Part shown: positions 37,121-47,763 of the stretch, one piece after another
How positions within the stretch are numbered: position 1 is the stretch's first letter
Layout: every line of letters starts with the position of its first letter
Source of the DNA: Chlorokybus atmophyticus
Taxonomy: Eukaryota > Streptophyta > Chlorokybophyceae > Chlorokybales > Chlorokybaceae
Direction of reading: 5' to 3'
Assembly: GCA_009103225.1 (NCBI GenBank)
Contig: RHPI01002069.1
Location: 894,802-958,801, forward strand
Length of the DNA: 64,000 bases
Translations under genes and position numbers: made by a program
The notes under the pieces: generated by a model
Told to the model about the DNA's origin: nothing
Database searches by the model: none
The model's input: the letters and a program-made list of their open reading frames with translations, nothing else

Positions 37121-39746
37121 TCAGCTTGCATACAACATCTTGTGTGCAATTGGCCTGTCGACAAGCTCCAACACTTCGTTGTAAACATCCAACGTCAGGA
37201 AATCGTCGAGGCGGGGGCTTGTGCACTGCTTGTAAAACATGTCAGCTGCTTTCTTGTACGGCATGCTCGTAAAGCGCTTGGCGCCAACCTCACGCTCAAT
37301 GGTCTGCATCTCCTCCGCAAAGATGCGGCCCAACAACTGTGTGGTTACCTGCCAGCGCATGCACGTCAGGTGCAAACCGACCACAACCAGCTAAAGTATT
37401 AAATCAGCTCATTTAAAAAGCAGAAACTCTGCAGCGTCTTCTAAATCAAGCACGCGTACCTTGTGTTCTCCGTCAAGCATGGCACCATACCGCAGCCATT
37501 GCCATATCTGAACACGGCTGATTTCGGCGGTTGCAGCATCCTCCATGAGGTTGTAAAGTGGCACTGATCCAGTGCCAGTCAACCACGCTGCAATATACTG
37601 AATGCCGACACGCACGTTCGACCGCAGGCCGTCCATAGTTCGAGTACCCTGTGGCATCTCCAAAAGGTCCTTTTCTGTCGCCTGCAGGATGTTCATGTTA
37701 AGCAAATGAGATAAGCAGTGATGAGCAGCTAACGAGAGAATCTTTTATACCTTGACATCTTCACGCTTCACTTGCAGCTGGTTTGGGCCACGCATATGCT
37801 GGTTGAACACCTCCGTGACCATTGGAACCAACCCTGGATGAGCTGCCCATGTGCCGTCATGTCCCGCCTTGACTTCGCGCAGTTTGTCGGCACGCACCTG
37901 AGAACATTGCAAATGCCACATTGATTATGCTATGATTGTTTGCAGTTTGACAAGTGCAAATTAATTTGCCCATGTGAGAACTGGATGCGCCACAGCAGTT
38001 AGAACACCTTGGCAGCTGCAGCCTCATTGGCAGCCGAATCATCCTTGATGGGAATCTGCGCAGCCATCCCTCCCATAGCATGGACTCCACGCCGATGACA
38101 TGTCTGGATGAGAAGCTCAGTGTAGCTCTTGAGGAAATGCTGTGTCATGCCAACCTGTCCTCGGTCTGGCAGCACACGGTCTGCATGACCCTTAAATGTT
38201 TTTATAAAACTGAAGATGTAATCCCATCGTCCACAATTCAGGCCAGCTGAATGCTCGCGCAGCTCGTACAAGAATTCATGCATCTGCGGACACAGCAAAG
38301 CACATGGACACCTGAGGTACAGCAACAAAACGTGCCAATCCAAGCACTCAGCGCTATAGAACAGCATGACCCCGAACGCATGGATGCCAGCGTACCTGGA
38401 ACACAGCTGGCAGAGTTTCTATGAGACAAGTTGCCTTGATGCTGCCCCTGGGAACTCCAAGCCTGTCTTGAGCATAGTTGAACACGGCATTCCACAGCGC
38501 AGCCTCACGATGGTGTTGCATTTTGGGAAGATAGAAAAAGGGACCAGCTCCACCATGTTGAGATCGAAATGCTGCCTGATTGTGGAAGAAGTACAGCCCG
38601 AAATCCACCAAGCAACCAACAGCAGGGGCTGCATCAACTTCAAAGTGGTCCTCTGGCAGATGCCAACCACGGGGTCGCACAAAGAGGACTGCGGTCTTTT
38701 GGTTTAGGGTGTATGTCTGCAGGTCGTAACATGTACAAGTGGTTGAGTAAGCTCTCTTACGACTGATGGGGGTCTGTTGTATCATGCAATCCTGTATGCA
38801 TATGCAACATGACTTCTCATGCAGACAATGTACCTTGCCCCGAGCCTTGTCCTCCAAGCTGATGGTGCGATTAATAGCATCGCGAAGGTTGATCTGCCCC
38901 TCAATTACATTTGCCCAGGTAGGACAAAGGGAGTCCTCAAAGTCGGCCTTTTTGAAACACTACGGTAAGAATTCACCCAAGTACCGACAGGAGATTTGCA
39001 GCAACAACATGATTTCCTACCCACCATGAACACTTTCGCGCCGCTGTTCAGTGCATTGATGACCATTTTGCGATCTACCGGGCCCGTAATCTCAACTCTA
39101 CGATCTGCAATGACGTCTGGTGTCGGAGAACAGCTCCATGCTTCTTCACGAATGGGTCGTGTGTTGGGGTCAAAACCCGGGAGCCGACCAGCATCATACC
39201 GAAGCTGCAACTCGCATGAGCACCGTCAAAAGCAGGACAGAAACACAGCACCAACCAACCGCATGTGCAAATCGGTGTACGTTGTGCGACTAGGTGCCAA
39301 GCATGATCCCAACCAAACCACACTGTCAGGCAGCATTCTCAAGCGCATGGCTGCAGCAACGTGAGCTTTGCCTGTATAATTAGCAGCAGCACCACAGAGC
39401 CATGAGAGCCCGGCATGCTCAACAGCAAGCACGTGGTGAACAGATCATGTACTATACTGCAAGCTAAAATCACCATGCTGCATGACCAAGACGATTATTG
39501 GATTGTCGACAGCTTGCCAGCAATCACTGCGTAACGCTTGCATTCACAGAGCAGTACAACGCAGCAACTCACCTGAGCTTCCTGTCTCCTCTCCAAGGCA
39601 GCCTGCACTCGGGGACGGAAGGTTCGGACGAGCTCAGTGACAAAAGAGATGGCCTCGCTGGTAAGTATGGTGTCGTAACCCGGACGCATGGGGCCCCTGA
39701 TCCTCACTCCCAGCGGGGGAGGAGGCGCATTGGTAGGAATCGCCAT
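37121..39746 (-). CDS. Malate synthase
   Basis: Predicted 553-residue enzyme of the glyoxylate cycle, condensing glyoxylate with acetyl-CoA to malate. Eight phase-0 exons in transcript order: 39746-39573, 39204-39025, 38947-38834, 38716-38396, 38283-38008, 37897-37751, 37681-37460, 37348-37121. Conserved blocks are [38 protein letters not shown] (catalytic Arg near 172), the signature [16 protein letters not shown] at 272-287, and [15 protein letters not shown] with the catalytic Asp. Length and architecture match the malate synthase A type of plants and fungi. The C-terminus is HKMLYAS, without an SKL-type peroxisomal signal. The start is the ATG ahead of the conserved N-terminus; an upstream in-frame extension exists but is not family-like. 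Confidence 0.97.
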
Positions 39747-41151
39747 GTCGTGAACCCCTCCAACTGCTCTCCCGTACGCAACACCAACCCAAATATCCCG
39801 CTGCACCCAACGAGGCGATCTATCTTTCGGGAAGTATAGCAGCAATGCTGCGGCCCCCGACAGCAACCAGCACAGCAAAACCTCCGCCCCTCAGTGACTC
39901 AGCACTACCGACCTGCGCGTCGCTCATGAAGATATCTCGTTTAGCGTTGACATCCTAATGTTAAGCACATCAGCAGTCAGATATCGCTGTGCTCAGCGGA
40001 TCAGCACGACTGCTGGGGGTGAGGCCGCGGAGTCAACCTGCCACATCACCGCTGCGCACGCACTTTCGTGCTTACCCGCACTAGGCCGGTTATGCTGATG
40101 TCACAATGACAAGACGATGACGCCCATCCGGACGCTTTCCTCTACGATGATGATCGTCATGTCGGCTTGTGCGCTCGTGGCTTCAATCCATAAGTTTGGT
40201 AAGAGGATGAGCAACGCACAAGGTGGCCTCCTTGTGCGTCCAAACGGATGGGCTCGAAAGCCACGTTGGAAGCCGCATTTGGCGGCAAGGTGCGTGCGTC
40301 GGGGTATCGCGGTTTGAAACCGAGGGCCTTGATTGGGCAAAGACAACCGTGCATTGCGTCATTGAGCGTATTGTGCCAAGGATAGAGATTCTGACAACGA
40401 CGGATGCAGATTCCGCCTAGCACGAGCCGGGCAAAACATCGTTTGCCAAAAGCTGGTAGCTGTGTTGATATCTGCTGCGCAAGAGCGTGGCTGCAACTTG
40501 TTGGGTGAGAGCAGAAGTCATGAGACTACTTTCTCAAACTCATGCCAAAGTACTGATGGCAATGTGCACTATGGGTACCATCGCCTAGTACATGATGAGG
40601 CGATACTCACATGAAGTTTCTGCATAATGAAAGTCAACGGAAAGGGCCTTGCTGATATCGACGGGAGGGATGTCGTGGCGCCACGATGGCTCGCGGCTAC
40701 GGCTAAGCTCGAAGGCTGCTGTCGCTTTTCGACACGCGCGCTTGATGATGGAGATGGCGGGGGGGGTTGCGTGCCACCGTGGCGGGGCGTAGCTGACACG
40801 TCGTTTGAGTTTATCCCCATGCCACCCCCGCTTGGGCACGGACCCAGCCGCCGGCCGGTAACGACTACCACTCCCGGCCACAGGCGGATAACCACGACGC
40901 TGACGCTGACGGCAACCACGCGGCAACCGACGCAGCGACAACGTAGCTGCTAGCAGTAGTAGTGTTGAGCTTAGCACGAGTTTAGCAGCAGCGGTTGTAT
41001 ATATTCAAGCCTAGTGCACAATAGTTGACAGGCAAAGCACACGGTGCGTTTTGTGCGGCAAGTGTGTGAGGCTTTTGTGTGAAGCTTGTAGTTGCTTGCA
41101 AGCAGAGTGTGCTTTGGCTTTGGGAGCGAGCAGCAGGTGTGTGAGGTCAAG
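39747..41151. promoter_or_regulatory. Shared upstream region of malate synthase and isocitrate lyase
   Basis: A 1.4-kb interval between two divergent glyoxylate-cycle start codons, with no supportable gene inside. A TATA-like TGTATATATTC lies at about 40995-41006, about 150 bp before the isocitrate lyase ATG. Parts of 40640-40960 are GC-rich. Whether it acts as one bidirectional promoter is inference. Confidence 0.55.
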
Positions 41152-42877
41152 ATGTCGCAGACAACCACCATTTCCAGGACGGCCGTCAGCAACGGCAGCG
41201 CCATGGCCAACGGCAATGGCAATGGCAAGATGGCCCACGGCCTCCCTTCTCGCTTTGAGGGCATCAAGCGGGACTACACCGAGAGCGATGTGGAGCGCCT
41301 GCGCGGCTCTGAGCGCGGCCGTGTCGAGCACAGCCTTGCTCGCCGTGGCGCTGAGAAGCTGTGGCGCCTGCTGCACAGCGAGCCCTACGTCCCTGCCCTT
41401 GGCGCCCTCTCCGGCAACCAGGCCATGCAGATGGTGAAGGCCGGTCTCAAGGCCATCTACCTGTCCGGCTGGCAAGTGGCTGCCGACGCCAACACTGCTG
41501 GCCAGATGTACCCTGGTGAGCACCTTATCTCTGCATTGCACCTGTTTTCTTTGTGGTTGCAGTCGCATTCTTGATGGTCTTGTTTCAGCTTGCACAGATC
41601 TTGTTGACAGCAGTATGGCATTGTTTGCACTTCTGGGGGACGTTTGGGCTCAGGCACAATGCTTCATTGTGAATGCCGCTTCTTGCGTGGCTGACTATGC
41701 TGTTGTGATTATGCAGACCAGTCGCTCTACCCTGCGAACAGTGCACCTGAGCTAGCCCGCAAGATCAACAGGACCTTCCAGCGCGCTGACCAGATCCAGC
41801 ACTACGAACGCTCCTCGGGCATCAGCGACCTCGACGTTGACTACTTCGCACCCATCGTGGCTGATGCTGAGGCTGGCTTTGGCGGTCCACTGAACGCCTA
41901 TGAAATCATGAAGAACTTCATCGAGGCTGGCGCTTCTGGTGTGCACTTTGAGGTGAGGTCGTCTGCTTAGGCTTGTCTTCAGCTTAGCTGAGTTTTTGTT
42001 TTCTCTCTTTCTTGTTACCTTGGCTATGGAGTAGTTCCTTGCAAGGCCCTTGCTAATACTAATACTCGTGTGCTCTCAGGACCAACTGGCTTCCGAGAAG
42101 AAGTGTGGCCACCTTGGTGGCAAGGTCCTGATCCCCATCCAGCAGTTCCTCCGGACGCTGAATGCTGCACGCCTCGCTGCTGATGTTGAAGGCGTCCCTA
42201 CCATCATTGTTGCCCGCACAGACGCTCACTCAGCAAAGCTGCTGACGTCCGACATTGACGAGCGCGACCATCCCTTCATCACCGGCGAGCGCACCGCTGA
42301 GGGGTACTACCGCATCAAGGAGAGCTGCGGCGTTGACTACTGCATTGCACGTTGCCTAGAGTATGCCCCCTATGCTGACCTGCTGTGGTGGGAGACCTCT
42401 GAGCCCAACATGGAGGAGGCCGAGAAGTTTGCGCGCGCCATCCATGAGAAGTACCCCGGCAAGCTGCTGGCCTACAACTGCTCACCGTCCTTCAACTGGA
42501 AGGCCAAGCTCAGTGACCGTGACATCGCCGACTTCCAGGAGAAGCTTGGCGCCATGGGTTACAAGTTCCAGTTCATCACCCTGGCTGGCTTCCACTGCTT
42601 GAACTACCACATGTTCGACCTCGCTCAGAACTACCGCGACTATGGTATGTCTGCATACTCTGAGCTGCAGCAGAAAGAGTTTGGTGCTGCTCCTCGCGGC
42701 TACACGGCATCCAAGCACCAGCGCGAGGTGGGCACCGGGTACTTTGACGCTGTGTCGATGGCCATCACTGCGGGCAAGTCCTCAACCACTGCCATGAAGG
42801 AGTCGACAGAGGCTGCCCAGTTCCAGAAGGCGCACTACCAGGCGACAGTGTCAGTGCCCGCTGCGTACGCTCTATAG
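41152..42877 (+). CDS. Isocitrate lyase
   Basis: Predicted 465-residue enzyme cleaving isocitrate to glyoxylate and succinate, the entry step of the glyoxylate cycle. Only three exons: 41152-41515, 41717-41952, 42080-42877. The signature KKCGH with active-site Cys209 is intact. [12 protein letters not shown] supplies Mg2+-binding Asp/Glu residues, and YNCSPSFNW and [13 protein letters not shown] are present. The first 30 residues are low-complexity (Asn/Gly/Met) before the conserved core. The chain is shorter than plant glyoxysomal enzymes (about 575) and lacks their insertion. The C-terminus AAYAL is not a PTS1. Codon use is strongly C-ending, as expected for high expression. TGTAA follows at 43048. 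Confidence 0.98.
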
Positions 42878-45250
42878 TGACCCGTTGTTGTTGTTGCAGT
42901 TGACGCCAGATTGTGCTGCACACCTCAGTGCTTGCAGTCCAATCACCTCCCCTGCACAGCATTCTGCGTCGCTGTGCCATTTGTTTGCCCGGTCTAGTGG
43001 CGGTTGTAGTTATAGGCTGTAGTCGTAGTGTATATGTGCCTTTTGGGTGTAATTTTGGAAACATTCTTCAATCCCACACCATGTTTTCGTATATTTGTGG
43101 AGTTCTGCTGCATTGCACGTCCGTTTGTGTAACCAGGAGATACTGTGTGTAGCTGCCTGATTGACTGACTGGCTGTGCATGCATGTTTGTGGCTGGTTGG
43201 CTGTGCGTGTCTTCGTGAGTTTCACTTATATCTATGTGTGCTGTGGCTACAGCTTGCTATCACCCGCATGCATGTAGACAAGCAGCGTGTGCTAGCGCAT
43301 TGGTGGTGTGGTAACATGCTCACATGGTTGTGCTACTGTTTGGGCCACGCATGCTTACAATCGCACTGTATACCTCCATCTCGTTGCAGCGCACCCAACA
43401 TCCACAGACAGCACACTGCAGACTCACACCACACAGCTGCAGCACATTGTTTGTTCTCTGTTGTTAATCTTATTGTACGCCATGCTGTCTCCCTTTGCGC
43501 ATTCCTTTTACACTGACTGCAACAGTAAGTGCCAACAGCAGTACCCGCAATTACACATGCTGACGGCGGTGATGTGAGCCGCTGGGTGAAGGTTTTGGTG
43601 TGGTGGGCGAGGGGTTAACCATGGGTAGTGCCGTGACTGCATGGTCGCATGATGTGTGCCGTGTGCGGCTTATCATGCTCTGCGTGTGGGTATGCATTGA
43701 TGCCAGGCTATGGCGTGCGTAAGTAGAGCTGGCGTGCGAAGTGCTAATACGACCCATGTACATTGGTATAAATGAGAGTTTCTAAAAGATGTGGAGTAGG
43801 ATTGCAATCACATAGCGCCCACTGCCGGGTTGTTGCCACAGCACTGCTCAGCTTGTTTTACGACCTTGGACCTTGGGCACATGATGAACGACGGTGATAC
43901 TTTGTGATATTCTTGTTAACAAAGCTGATCTCGTGGTGTGTACTTGCCATGCGTAGCGGAATACGTTTCTGCACTAGGCGCACTGCGTCATGCAGAGTAT
44001 ATGGAGCACTGCACAAGGCTGTGTCTGGTTGCATTCCCTATTGCGTAATACACAAATGCCATGGCAATATGCGAGAGGAACGGGTAATTTTACCATCATG
44101 ATTTGAGTTGAGTAGTTGCGGAATGCAGCAAGTCAGCACATGCAAACCGCAAGTAACCGCACATCCCGGTGACTAACGCCCACTGCCAGTTGCTTGCACT
44201 TGTGTCCTCCCCCTTGCTGGGTATCGCTTGATGGAAGGCCGACACGCATGCGCAATAGTGGTCATGAAAATGGAGTGCGTGTATGTAGTGTGGGCAGCTT
44301 CGTCAGTCAAGTTATACGTTGTAACATCCAGTGCCGTGCATGCAATCTCTCTTGGTGCCTGTGTGCGTGCGGGCGTGTGCGGGGGCGTGTGCGTGAGTGG
44401 GTGAGCGACTCTGTGTGTGAATAGGGTTGCCTTTGAGTCTCAGACTGTGACAAACACGATGAATTGGAGCAAACTGACTGTCACACAAGTTGTACAGTTG
44501 TCTGTTTTGAACGTGCGCACTACAATGCTTCAGCACAAAGCCGGCGCAAGATTGCCAACAATCGACTACTGGTGCCAGCAGTGGTGGCGGCGGCGGCAGC
44601 GGCGGTGTCTAGAAAGAGCGCTGCACTGGCCGGTTCCAAGCAGTGCTGTCACAACAGTATCGTCATAACACCAGCGTGCTGAGGGTGCCCCCGGCGCTGA
44701 GAGTGGCTTGCGCAAGCTTGTGCCGTCTGCAAGGGGAGGAGGCGGTTAGGTATGCTGTTCACATGGTGTTCTGTCGGTCCATACCAGAGCTCAGTGGTTG
44801 CTACCTCTGGCTAGGGTAGAGCTGCTGCTCACCACCGGCTTTGTTGCTTCGGGTGTAGCTCTGCACTGGCCTATGAAGCCAGTTGCTGATGAGGAACGTT
44901 TGGCTAGGTCAGTGTGTTACAGCACCTGCCGATTGTCGAAGCGTCTACGTGTCCTCAATAAAGCGTAGGTCTTTCCATGCCTTTTCTCTAGAGCACGATG
45001 TTTGCACTCCAACATTGGCGTGGAGTCGCACCGCCGACTTCAGCATTCAGCGCCCAATCAGGCTCAGCATCACATGTCTTCTGCCTGTCCTTATGCTACA
45101 GACGCATTCTGCCCTTGTGGTGTTGCTGTTGGATGCTTCAAATCGACGCATAAGCCCAAGGGTTGTCTTTGTTCTCGTGCATGCACGGTGTCATTGGGTC
45201 AATTAGTTAGTCGGTTGTAGACTCCTGCACTCACCACTTTCCCTTGGCAG
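42878..45250. other. Intergenic interval, including the unresolved 5' end of the methyltransferase gene
   Basis: The first part is 3' flank of isocitrate lyase with T/G-rich sequence. Between about 44460 and 44700 there are open frames (LLVPAVVAAAAAAVSRKSAA) that could be a presequence exon of the next gene. No start codon fits the required phase. Confidence 0.35.
43048..43052 (+). terminator. TGTAA polyadenylation signal of isocitrate lyase
   Basis: TGTAA about 170 bp past the stop codon. Confidence 0.5.
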
Positions 45251-46780
45251 GGCTCATCCATCCTGCTTGGCGGCAGCATGTATGCCTCAAGTCTCTGCAC
45301 TCTGCAGCTGCCGCTGCGGCTCGCTCTGGTGCACAGCGGTCGTTGCAAGCGTTCGCGCGCAAGGGTAGGCTCACTGTGCCCAGCCGCAGCACAGCATACA
45401 ACGACAGCGACAAGCGTAGGTGAGTGAGGAGTCTAGTCGTAAGGATGCGACAGACTGTATAGTCTCGCACGCACGCATGCACGCACACATGCACATGCAG
45501 TGCGCCATGCAACAGCTTGTGTTCCACAGTGGGTTCTGTGAAGTTGGGGGAAGACAGCAGGCACTTAGAGCAGCTGGTGTTGGAGGGAGCAAGGGTGACG
45601 CACCTTGCGCACTGGTGCGTGTGGCAACGCGGGCCTTCTTGTACATGCATAAAGCTGCCGTACCTTGCGCATGCGCATGGAGAAGCAACTTGCTCACGGC
45701 ATTTTGTGTTCTCGTAATGCAGCATTTGGCAAAGGGTTCTTCGACCAGGGGACATGGTGATTGATGCTACTGCCGGCAACGGCCACGACACGCTTAAGCT
45801 TGCACGGACCGTTTTGCACTCGTCCTTGGTGTGGTACTTTGGTGAAGAGATGCTAAGCAAGTTTGACATTCTTGTCGCTTCTACCATGCCATTCTCAGTC
45901 AACTGAGACTGTGTTGACAGGATGGTAGTGAGGAGCTTTGCGGAATGGTGCATGCGCTTGACATCCAAGAGGACGCCATAAGCACAACAAAGTGGCGACT
46001 GCAAGAAAATCTTACATCCGCTCAGGTTATCCGCTTGTACACGGCATAGCATGCGTGTTACTATTGCGAAGGTGCTGTGCTGGAGCCAGCCAAGACCTAG
46101 CTTTTCTTTTTTGTGAGCAGATGGAACGAGTGCATTTCACACGTTGCTGTCATTCGCAACTCGACAACATGTTTCAGGCCAATACTGCCAGGTGGGCATG
46201 CGATGTTGTATGGAGTTGGTCAAGTAAGCACTCGCGTGTGTTAACTTACGGTTTCCTTTACCGTCATGCTGCAGGCTAGTCTGTTTCAATCTGGGGTACT
46301 TGCCAGGCCTACCAAACCAGCGCGAGGTCCGCACGAGCGCAGACACAACCGCGCAAGCGGTTCAGGGCGCATGCCGCGTGCTTGCGCCAGGAGGCTTGCT
46401 GAGCGTCATTGCGTACATTGGACACCCTGGTGGGAGGTACGCATGCTTTGGTCATACTGATGCCATGCGTGGTTTGACATTGTCAACATGCACTGCATCG
46501 GTATCACATTCACTGTTTGTGCCTGTATACACGGGTAAGGTGATAGCTCGCGCAGTTTACTATCACACCGCTTAAGAATGGCACATGCAGGGAGGAGTAT
46601 GAGCAGGTTTGCGAGACACTTGCTGCTCTGCCAATGAACGAATGGGTCACCAGCCACCACTGCTATCTGAACAAGGCACTCAGTCCGAGGCTGCTACTTG
46701 CGCAGAAGAAGGCTGATTCCGGGGGGGCAATTGCTGAGGTAACAGCTGACGTTTCGGCTGAATGGTTGCTCAAACACTGA
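45251..46780 (+). CDS. YtqB-type class I SAM-dependent methyltransferase (putative rRNA methylase), 5' exon missing
   Basis: Exons: 45251-45419, 45723-45828, 45921-46025, 46121-46191, 46275-46436, 46591-46780, phase-consistent. They encode about 267 residues without a start. The first exon gives a basic, Ala-rich leader (HSAAAAAARSGAQRSLQAFA), probably part of an organellar transit peptide. The core has the SAM motif VIDATAGNGHDTLKLA, then VHALDIQEDAI, FNLGYLPG in the usual acceptor-site position, and LAPGGLLSVIAYIGHPGG. The family (PF06962) includes bacterial YtqB and plastid rRNA methylase-like proteins. The exact RNA target is unknown. The exon carrying the ATG must end in phase 1 and lie upstream; I could not place it. 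Confidence 0.85.
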
Positions 46781-47763
46781 TCCGCAATGCTGTCTGGCAA
46801 GCTGGCATGCATTGCTACTGTTCAAACTCATGCACTATTTCTGCCACCTATAATTGATGCTATGCGAGGGCGATGACATGCTGACAGCATCTTATAGGAT
46901 TGGCACTTTGTAGCATGATGGTACATGCAACGCTGCTTGCCATCCACATGTGGTACGTCATAATAGTAGACAGAAGGTCTACCTGTTGTATGAGAGGCAA
47001 CTTAACTAGCAACATGACCACGCACTTGATAGCTCCAACAGCGGAATCCATCGATGATGTCTTGTTGCATCCGTTTCTAACTCTACTGTACTTTTGCATA
47101 ATGTATAAGGGGTATGGTACGGTGGCAGCATGTGTGTTGTTCATGGTAGGATTGTCTCCTATTGTCTCCTCTAGATGCTACACTCATCTGGCTCCTGATC
47201 TTTGAAGAAAACCCTTCTAGATTTGTCAATACTATCTGCCACCACAATTTACAGGGAACCTGTACTAAGCTCCAGAGTGTTGGCAATATGTACACGGAGT
47301 GCAGTTGCTTACCCAGTACACATGCAAGTCCTGCATTGATGTACATAGAATCACAAGGTCGTGCAGAAATGTCGTCCTATGCCATGTGTGGGTGCGTGGC
47401 ATGATTGTGCTCGCGGAAGCATTAGGGCTGGCCCAAGCACACATACCGTGCTTGCAGCCACCTGCACATGCATGAAGTGGCGCGGCATAACCCGTCACCA
47501 ACAGGCAGTCAGCACACTCTCGCAAAGTGAACAGGCAGTGCTAGCTGTGGTGCGCGTACACTCAAGAGGAAAGACACCCAGTACACCGCACTGCTAGACT
47601 GAGTGCAAAGAAGTGATGAGCGCAGCAGGGCGCTGGACAGGAGAACAGGCATCTTGAGCCCAGTCTATCATCATTTAAAATGCTATCAGCCGGACTGAGA
47701 ACAATCCATACACGCCCTACAGCTCTCTACAGCTCACTGCAAATGGTGCTCACACGAAGCAAT
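46781..47763. other. Convergent intergenic interval
   Basis: Lies between the 3' ends of the methyltransferase (+) and ABCE1 (-) genes. No ORF, repeat or RNA gene could be supported. Confidence 0.45.

Noticed and set aside
39747-39878. Upstream in-frame extension of malate synthase
   Set aside because: The added residues are not family-like, and the ATG at 39746 gives the expected N-terminus.
40585-40977. 130-residue minus-strand ORF between malate synthase and isocitrate lyase
   Set aside because: No ATG at its start, composition follows local GC, and no family resemblance.
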